Source: GWF2-50-93 sp049297395
GTDB taxonomy: Bacteria > Verrucomicrobiota > Lentisphaeria > Victivallales > GWF2-50-93
Length of the DNA stretch: 11,232 bases
Direction: 5' to 3'
NCBI GenBank assembly: GCA_049297395.1
Contig: JBAQUG010000462.1
Span: 1-11,232, forward strand
Shown here piece after piece: positions 8,401-11,232 of the stretch (the first letter of the stretch is position 1; every line of letters starts with the position of its first letter). The notes beneath the pieces were generated by a model that worked only from the letters and a program-made list of their open reading frames with translations, made no database searches and was not told where the DNA came from. Made by a program: the position numbers and the translations under genes.

Positions 8401-9542
8401 TTGTACGGAGGCGTACCGGAAGTACTGAAAGCTCCGAGGTAAACAGGTTTCAATCCGGGAGAGGCATAGGCTTTCCAGTCATATTCGCCCAGGGGCATTG
8501 GATTGCCGCGCCAGTCATATCCGTCCCAACACACCTTGCTCTTGCCTGCAGGACGGGGTTCTCCGCCGATCAGTTCGCGCACGATTCCTCCATCCTTGTC
8601 GATTATGCTGACGCTCGCCTTCATTTCGGATCGGAGCTCGATTTCAAAGCCTGTTCCCTTGTCCTTGGATCCTTCCAGTTTTGCAAGATACTCATCCATC
8701 GTGCCGTGTTTCTTCGTCAGATTTCCCGAAGGCGAGAGAAGAATGCGCCCCCAGATGTTCATCCGGTGCCATGCCCAGCCAAAACCGCCCGCAGGAGCTG
8801 TTGACAGGAATTCAACCCTCATCTGCGGCCATATGATAGTCCAGAAGGCCGTCATCTTGTCACCTGGCTTGAACGGGTTTTTCCCTGTTTCCACGTTGGC
8901 GGACTTCCAGGGAATTCGCGCTTCCATGACGTAGCGGCCAGGAGGTGAACTCTCCTTGAACACGACAAGCGTCCCGTCTTTCCCAACGCACTGTTCCATC
9001 TTTAGCTCCCCCTTGTACGGAGGCCCTTGCACTACCGTGATGTACGGGGTCTTCGTAATAGTTTCAAGCCAGGCGGTCACAGTCGCCACATGCTTCAGAT
9101 AAGGCTTTAACGAGGGATCCTTGTTCTCCGCTTCACTCACTGCAAGCGGGTAGGGCGCGGACGGATCCGCGACAAAACGGAATTCAACATCGTGCCCCTG
9201 CCATGGACGCTCGTTGGGTTTATTGGTATTCGACATCGCTCTGCCGCCCGTCGAGCTGTCCACTGATACATATAAGGCGTCCTCGTCGTACATCACCGCA
9301 ACCTTGGCGTTGAAGCGGTCGGCATTAGTATCGCTTACAGCCACCCATTCCTGTCCAGAAAGATCCCAGCCTGATAGATCTCCGTCAATTACAACCTGTT
9401 TCCCATGTGGAACCGGCACGGCTGTCATTTCCGACCCCATCTCGTCAACTGCCTGGCTGACTGAACATGCCATGCATGTGCAAAGCAAACCGAGAGCAAT
9501 CCGTTTCACGGACACATAAGTTTCCCATTCAAGCCGCATCAT
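5499..9542 (-). CDS. Large secreted protein: CBM9-like, FlgD-type Ig, beta-propeller with EF-hand loop, CBM9-like
   Basis: 1347 aa from the ATG at 9542. The open frame extends to a TTG at 9548, but that codon abuts the Shine-Dalgarno (9549-9556), whereas ATG 9542 is spaced by 6 nt. Residues 1-31 look like a signal peptide (VKR, then IALGLLCTCMACSVSQA) with a probable signal peptidase I site after A31. Residues about 45-270 are CBM9-like, opening with IDGDLSGWD (52-60). A FlgD-type Ig domain (about 298-362) has CWDGYDWRGNPMPLGEY. A propeller region (about 370-1100) has NHL-like strands such as 'GVCVDVNGKIVVAQ' and 'ISVDANGRFFVTDAG'. Residues 827-838 (DLNHNGKVDESE) are an EF-hand-type loop. A second CBM9-like domain (about 1115-1347) includes ELKIPLKLLESLG and ends in WGEAVIK. 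No active-site motif is recognised. It is likely a secreted extracellular binding protein, first gene of the operon. Its modules match the 1413-aa lipoprotein but in a different order. Confidence 0.85.
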   Translation of the reverse strand: MMRLEWETYVSVKRIALGLLCTCMACSVSQAVDEMGSEMTAVPVPHGKQVVIDGDLSGWDLSGQEWVAVSDTNADRFNAKVAVMYDEDALYVSVDSSTGGRAMSNTNKPNERPWQGHDVEFRFVADPSAPYPLAVSEAENKDPSLKPYLKHVATVTAWLETITKTPYITVVQGPPYKGELKMEQCVGKDGTLVVFKESSPPGRYVMEARIPWKSANVETGKNPFKPGDKMTAFWTIIWPQMRVEFLSTAPAGGFGWAWHRMNIWGRILLSPSGNLTKKHGTMDEYLAKLEGSKDKGTGFEIELRSEMKASVSIIDKDGGIVRELIGGEPRPAGKSKVCWDGYDWRGNPMPLGEYDWKAYASPGLKPVYLGAFSTSGTPPYNTADGKGGWGGDHGQPIDVCADESGIYFLWDNNEAAKAFVKIGYDDKNMWRNSAFVEGGYGPYSACATNGKYLYVIWGGTKKTYLARFNAANGLSEPFSSDTAYVLVNDCQLDKNPVGSADSFDNVKNPRSETIGLAANATEVYATSYSKNKIFVFNADTGEKLRELDCPWPRGICVDKSGDLYAISCNLGRSTHHAQGSSVLRFPKGQAPSSSAFQLYGLSAPWDISVDANGRFFVTDAGYSNQIWVYEKDRTHLGWIGKKGGRPYYGAYDKSGMLHPTGVCVDVNGKIVVAQNSIPAVFQRFSADSFAVDREWFGEVAYGPPSWPSPNDPLTVYAIYKDDPKIIRGTVKGDGSNGSVSAYWDMNKMNLPAPFSCLSICTYTSWVNFIGPNGVEFMFDPSTNSPYNAHAVFRVSGDELIPIAYVKSLGVVPSTMLNDPPGLELWSDLNHNGKVDESEIVRVTELAGQKLDGGFIGMASMWMNAKGDLFLSHTSNIIFKIPAKSVDKEGAIVWDTAKAGIAASDVIPGSDHAGTSPRAGILGFRDDPQGNLYTCINIGKHAGFKYASKEWNEAMLPGPGHTGNFNVVKYEKFGPDGKRIWMAGRKATGTARPGEIYHTWIMAGLAGDGYPAAASEWTPVSFYTPDGFFVDTVLGDPNKGGEPDEYFIGGGENFTGRVTWFQERGECYLYTGNCHPNVYRIDGFGKDGKIKGEIRFAGKMNLEKHVNPYPPVEDVAKAPVEIVKLVNPFDSKQWGDKPSTLIGNNGGELAKVNVGYDDTFLYAKFDVKDTTPMENKADDEKQLFKWGDSVGIYLGKSGRHDKIQAGDIRLLASEFKGKPVVVAMIPEGGSLNRPAEYFTPAGGTWKFVFVGVLDDASVRFTKQPNSGYTAELKIPLKLLESLGLSVKPGEKLSFDSEVLLSGFGQRGFQTMARNHMFTSRSFVPAKMVDDIPSEARLYPAQWGEAVIK

Positions 9543-9548
9543 AATCAA

Positions 9549-9556
9549 CCTCCTTT
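9549..9556 (-). promoter_or_regulatory. Ribosome binding site deciding the start of the 1347-aa gene
   Basis: AAAGGAGG ends directly before TTG 9548 and 6 nt before ATG 9542. It therefore supports ATG 9542 (ATG 9539 also possible) over the longer TTG start. Confidence 0.85.
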
Positions 9557-9585
9557 ATCTATCGAGCTGATTTCAAAACTCTGAA

Positions 9586-9633
9586 TGCGGGGAGGTGAAA
9601 ACCTTTTAAGGAAAGGTTCTTCCATTCCCCGCA
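9586..9633 (-). repeat. Long imperfect hairpin in the operon leader
   Basis: tgcgggga (9586-9593) pairs perfectly with tccccgca (9626-9633). Inside, aaccttt (9600-9606) pairs with aaaggtt (9612-9618) around a 5-nt loop, with partly paired purine/pyrimidine stretches between. On the minus strand it is preceded by the purine-rich ggtttggaaagggttgggg and ends 43 nt upstream of the start codon. There is no clear T tract after it on the minus strand. It could be a leader structure, a decayed terminator of the regulator gene, or a copy of an intergenic repeat. Confidence 0.6.
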
Positions 9634-9660
9634 CCCCAACCCTTTCCAAACCTGTCTGCT

Positions 9661-9756
9661 AATAAAGAATCTCCTGCCGTCCATCCTATCCCCGCCGCAA
9701 GCAACGGGGTATTATGGGTGAACCCCACGGACTTGGCAAGCCGGAGATTCTTTATT
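9661..9756. repeat. 96-bp element with perfect 14-bp inverted ends around a candidate promoter; structured if transcribed leftward
   Basis: aataaagaatctcc (9661-9674) and ggagattctttatt (9743-9756) are perfect inverted repeats separated by 68 bp. As minus-strand RNA the inside can add tgcc/ggca and gtcc/ggac pairs, a small ggg-uuca-ccc hairpin, and an 8-bp hairpin at 9690-9709 (ccccguug, loop CUUG, cggcgggg). The two U-G wobbles in that hairpin would be C-A mismatches on the plus strand, favouring a minus-strand RNA. Three readings fit: a structured transcript or terminator between the regulator and the operon, a pair of operator-like sites flanking the promoter, or a small MITE-like insertion. 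I see no clean target-site duplication. Confidence 0.7.
9711..9739 (-). promoter_or_regulatory. Candidate sigma70-type promoter of the three-gene operon
   Basis: On the minus strand TTGCCA (9734-9739) and CATAAT (9711-9716) are separated by 17 bp, and each matches consensus at 5 of 6 positions. The predicted start near 9704 would give a leader of about 160 nt containing the hairpin at 9586-9633. It lies between the arms of the 14-bp inverted repeat. Prediction from sequence only. Confidence 0.45.
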
Positions 9757-9811
9757 TTGCTCTCGCCCCAAATTCCTGTACTTTTGAAATTACCTCCTTG
9801 TATAATCTGAT

Positions 9812-10948
9812 TTACTTTTTGTTTATGGCTTTCCAGCTCGATCTTGCAACCAGGACAGGATTAAGAAAGACCTGTGTGCGCCGGGAAGCGCTGGTATTTT
9901 TCAATCCGTTTTCAACAAGCTCAATGATTGAGTTGACCGTATCCTCTTCAGGGGGGGCAAACGTTGTCAGCTCACTGTCCGTGAGAAAAGCAGGACGTTT
10001 ATTGTCATATCCCGTCACGGAAATATCTTCCGGCACACGGAGCTTATGTTTCCTCAGATCTGCGATGAGATGATTCGCAATTTCATCATTGGCGCATACG
10101 ACGGCGGTGAACTTGTCCAGCCGGCCAACGAGCTTGTCAGTTTCAAATTCTTGTGAAACAAGAAAGAAGCTGTCCTTCATTTTTCTCCCGCCCAGCTCCT
10201 TCAAGGTATTAAAAAATGCTTCAGCCCGGAGCCTGCTCCAGTCATATTGGCCTTCATCCGACTTTAAACCGACAAACGCAATGTTCTCATGTCCTCTGCG
10301 CCAAAGCTGACAGCATATTTCCTTAAAAGCCCATGCATCATCGAGAACAACGGAGTCACAGGAAACAAGTGCGGTATACGCGGTGGAGTCAATATAATTG
10401 ACGACAACCTTGTTTTTTTTCAGGATCTTTTGAGCTTCGGGATCAAGCTCAGGATAAAGACAAAGTATTACGAGTGCGTCCAATGAGCTTTCTCCCACTT
10501 TTTTAAGGACGGCCCTTATGTTGGCTTTGTTCGCCCTGTCACAGACAAACCTCTGGACGCTTCCGCCCGCTTCGTAGCAGCGAAGGCACAGGAGACGTTC
10601 AATAACAACATCGCGATTAGTCACCCATTGCTCTTTATTCCGATCCCAGTAGGTTATTATCCCGAGCTTCAACGGCTTTTGAAAGGATTTCTTGTGGTTC
10701 TGGCGGTTGGGATTCTGCTCTCCGGCCCCGGGGGAACTCCACTCTTTCCCGACAGTGGAACCATGACGGCCGTTCGGGATTATGTAGCCACCGCGTTTTA
10801 ACTCGGTGCAGGCTTTGAGGGCGGTGTTGACATTGACGTCAAAGAGCCTGGAGATCTCCCTGACACTTGGAATCTTATCTCCGGCTTTCAGCTCGGAGTT
10901 CTGTATCCTTTTGGAGATGTCTGCAAAGATTTCCCTGTATCCCGTCAT
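9812..10948 (-). CDS. Transcriptional regulator, GntR winged helix fused to a LacI/GalR-type ligand-binding domain
   Basis: 378 aa, close to AraR of Bacillus subtilis (about 360 aa), which has the same layout. Residues 4-66 are a GntR winged helix (DKIPSVREISRLFDVNVNT at 24-42; then LKRGGYI and GRHGSTV). A polar linker (about 68-91) leads to a LacI-like periplasmic-binding fold (about 92-370): KLGIITYWDR, LWRRGHENIAFVG, TAVVCANDEIANHLIADL, VPEDISVTGYDN, LTTFAPPEEDTVNSI. The protein should bind DNA as a dimer and respond to a small ligand, typically a sugar in this class; the ligand cannot be read from sequence. The start has GGAGG (10954-10958) 5 nt upstream and a strong promoter further up. 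Its likely targets are its own promoter and the adjacent operon. AraR is the best-known analogue, but orthology is not claimed. Confidence 0.92.
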   Translation of the reverse strand: MTGYREIFADISKRIQNSELKAGDKIPSVREISRLFDVNVNTALKACTELKRGGYIIPNGRHGSTVGKEWSSPGAGEQNPNRQNHKKSFQKPLKLGIITYWDRNKEQWVTNRDVVIERLLCLRCYEAGGSVQRFVCDRANKANIRAVLKKVGESSLDALVILCLYPELDPEAQKILKKNKVVVNYIDSTAYTALVSCDSVVLDDAWAFKEICCQLWRRGHENIAFVGLKSDEGQYDWSRLRAEAFFNTLKELGGRKMKDSFFLVSQEFETDKLVGRLDKFTAVVCANDEIANHLIADLRKHKLRVPEDISVTGYDNKRPAFLTDSELTTFAPPEEDTVNSIIELVENGLKNTSASRRTQVFLNPVLVARSSWKAINKK

Positions 10949-10990
10949 GGCGCCCTCCCATCAGAAAAATTGCTGGATTAATTATTGTCC

Positions 10991-11002
10991 TATTACATAA
11001 TA
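10991..11002. promoter_or_regulatory. Candidate autoregulatory operator over the regulator's -10
   Basis: Minus-strand TATTATGTAATA is a palindrome with 5-bp arms (TATTA/TAATA) and a 2-bp centre, covering the whole -10 hexamer. A factor bound here would block RNA polymerase. The 7-mer CATAATA also occurs at the -10 of the candidate operon promoter, but A/T-rich -10 elements make that weak evidence. Confidence 0.3.
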
Positions 11003-11025
11003 TAGCAATATTGGAAGGTTGTCAA
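10997..11025 (-). promoter_or_regulatory. Strong sigma70-type promoter of the regulator gene
   Basis: On the minus strand a perfect TTGACA (11020-11025) is followed after 17 bp by TATTAT (10997-11002, 5 of 6). The predicted start is near 10990, giving a leader of about 40 nt with the ribosome site at 10954-10958. Confidence 0.75.
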
Positions 11026-11115
11026 GAGGGGGAAGAAAAATAATTTGAAATTACGGCAGTTAGGAGTCGTTCATAGCTTCCTTTTTCCTTCTGACTTTTC
11101 AATTTCAATTAATCC

Positions 11116-11133
11116 GTCATCCCGCAGGATGAC
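11116..11133. repeat. Perfect 7-bp hairpin
   Basis: gtcatcc (11116-11122) and ggatgac (11127-11133) pair around a cgca loop. There is no adjacent T tract long enough to call a terminator. Probably an intergenic hairpin repeat. Confidence 0.5.
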
Positions 11134-11211
11134 TCTCTTTGAAACTTGCCTTCAAAGTAGGGACGGGCTGTAGTGTCTTTGTTTCACACTTCTATGCTTT
11201 AAGCGTATATA

Positions 11212-11227
11212 AAACTCGAAACTCGAA
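11212..11227. repeat. Short heptamer tandem repeat
   Basis: The unit aactcga repeats with a 7-bp period over 16 bp (about 2.3 copies). It shares its period and a CGAA core with the heptamer repeat in the pseudopilin leader (unit gccgaat). Confidence 0.55.
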
Positions 11228-11232
11228 GCACG

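Larger units (their letters stand above)
11026..11232. other. Noncoding right edge of the window
   Basis: No start codon with a ribosome site opens a convincing frame on either strand. The stretch holds a perfect 7-bp hairpin (11116-11133) and a short heptamer repeat (11212-11227), giving it the look of repeat-rich intergenic DNA. Confidence 0.6.

Noticed and set aside
9543..9548. TTG at 9548 as start of the 1347-aa gene
   Set aside because: It directly abuts the Shine-Dalgarno, leaving no spacer, while ATG 9542 has a normal 6-nt spacing.
9661..9756. Transposon-like insertion (MITE) as the firm call for the inverted-repeat element
   Set aside because: No clean target-site duplication beside the arms (only a TGCT at unequal offsets), so it was kept as an alternative rather than called a mobile element.
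9793..9799. Orphan AAGGAGG on the minus strand just after the regulator stop codon
   Set aside because: No ATG, GTG or TTG follows at usable spacing with a meaningful frame; probably chance or a remnant.
11074..11151. Minus-strand open stretch ending RDDGLIEIEKSEGKRKL, resembling a protein C-terminus
   Set aside because: Bounded upstream by an in-frame TGA (11152-11154), only 26 codons, with no ATG and with a perfect hairpin inside; not supportable as a gene.
1..11232. CRISPR array, tRNA or rRNA genes
   Set aside because: No regularly spaced 25-40 bp repeats, no cloverleaf with a T-arm motif, and no rRNA-like stretch was seen.

Overview
The window looks like bacterial chromosome from a Lentisphaerota/Verrucomicrobiota-type organism (Victivallales-like). 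This lineage is an inference. It rests on an 'AFTLIELLIVIAIIAILAA' pseudopilin with a C-terminal DGHV motif sitting between very large secreted, carbohydrate-binding-type proteins, on a GntR-LacI hybrid regulator next to them, and on intergenic regions rich in small hairpins and heptamer microsatellites. No tRNA, rRNA, CRISPR array, transposase or phage gene is visible.

Layout: all convincing genes are on the minus strand, so the biological order runs from right to left. (1) 11232-10949 is a noncoding right edge with a near-consensus sigma70-type promoter and a small palindrome over its -10. (2) 10948-9812 encodes a 378-aa regulator with a GntR winged helix joined to a LacI-type ligand-binding domain, the AraR-like layout. 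(3) 9811-9543 is a structured intergenic region. It holds a 14-bp inverted repeat around a candidate operon promoter, a hairpin with a CUUG loop, and a long purine-rich hairpin in the presumed leader. (4) 9542-5499 encodes a 1347-aa secreted protein: signal peptide, CBM9-like domain, FlgD-type Ig domain, beta-propeller with an EF-hand loop, second CBM9-like domain. (5) 5452-4634 encodes a 272-aa type II/IV pseudopilin whose leader is partly encoded by a heptamer tandem repeat. (6) 4629-388 encodes a 1413-aa lipoprotein with related modules in a different order: lipobox, FlgD-Ig, propeller with EF-hand loop, CBM9-like, CBM9-like. (7) 387-1 is an intergenic stretch followed by what looks like the first 18 codons of a uroporphyrinogen-decarboxylase-family gene. 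That similarity stops abruptly in hairpin-rich repeat-like sequence.

How the genes may work together: genes 4 to 6 lie 46 and 4 bp apart, each has a good Shine-Dalgarno, and they are probably one operon. The regulator may sense a sugar or other small ligand and control the operon through sites in the 9.55-9.81 kb region. The products would be a surface lipoprotein, a secreted partner and a pseudopilin. I see no catalytic domain in any of them, so the locus reads as a binding or display module for an extracellular, probably glycan, substrate rather than a degradative enzyme cluster. Its function is not established.
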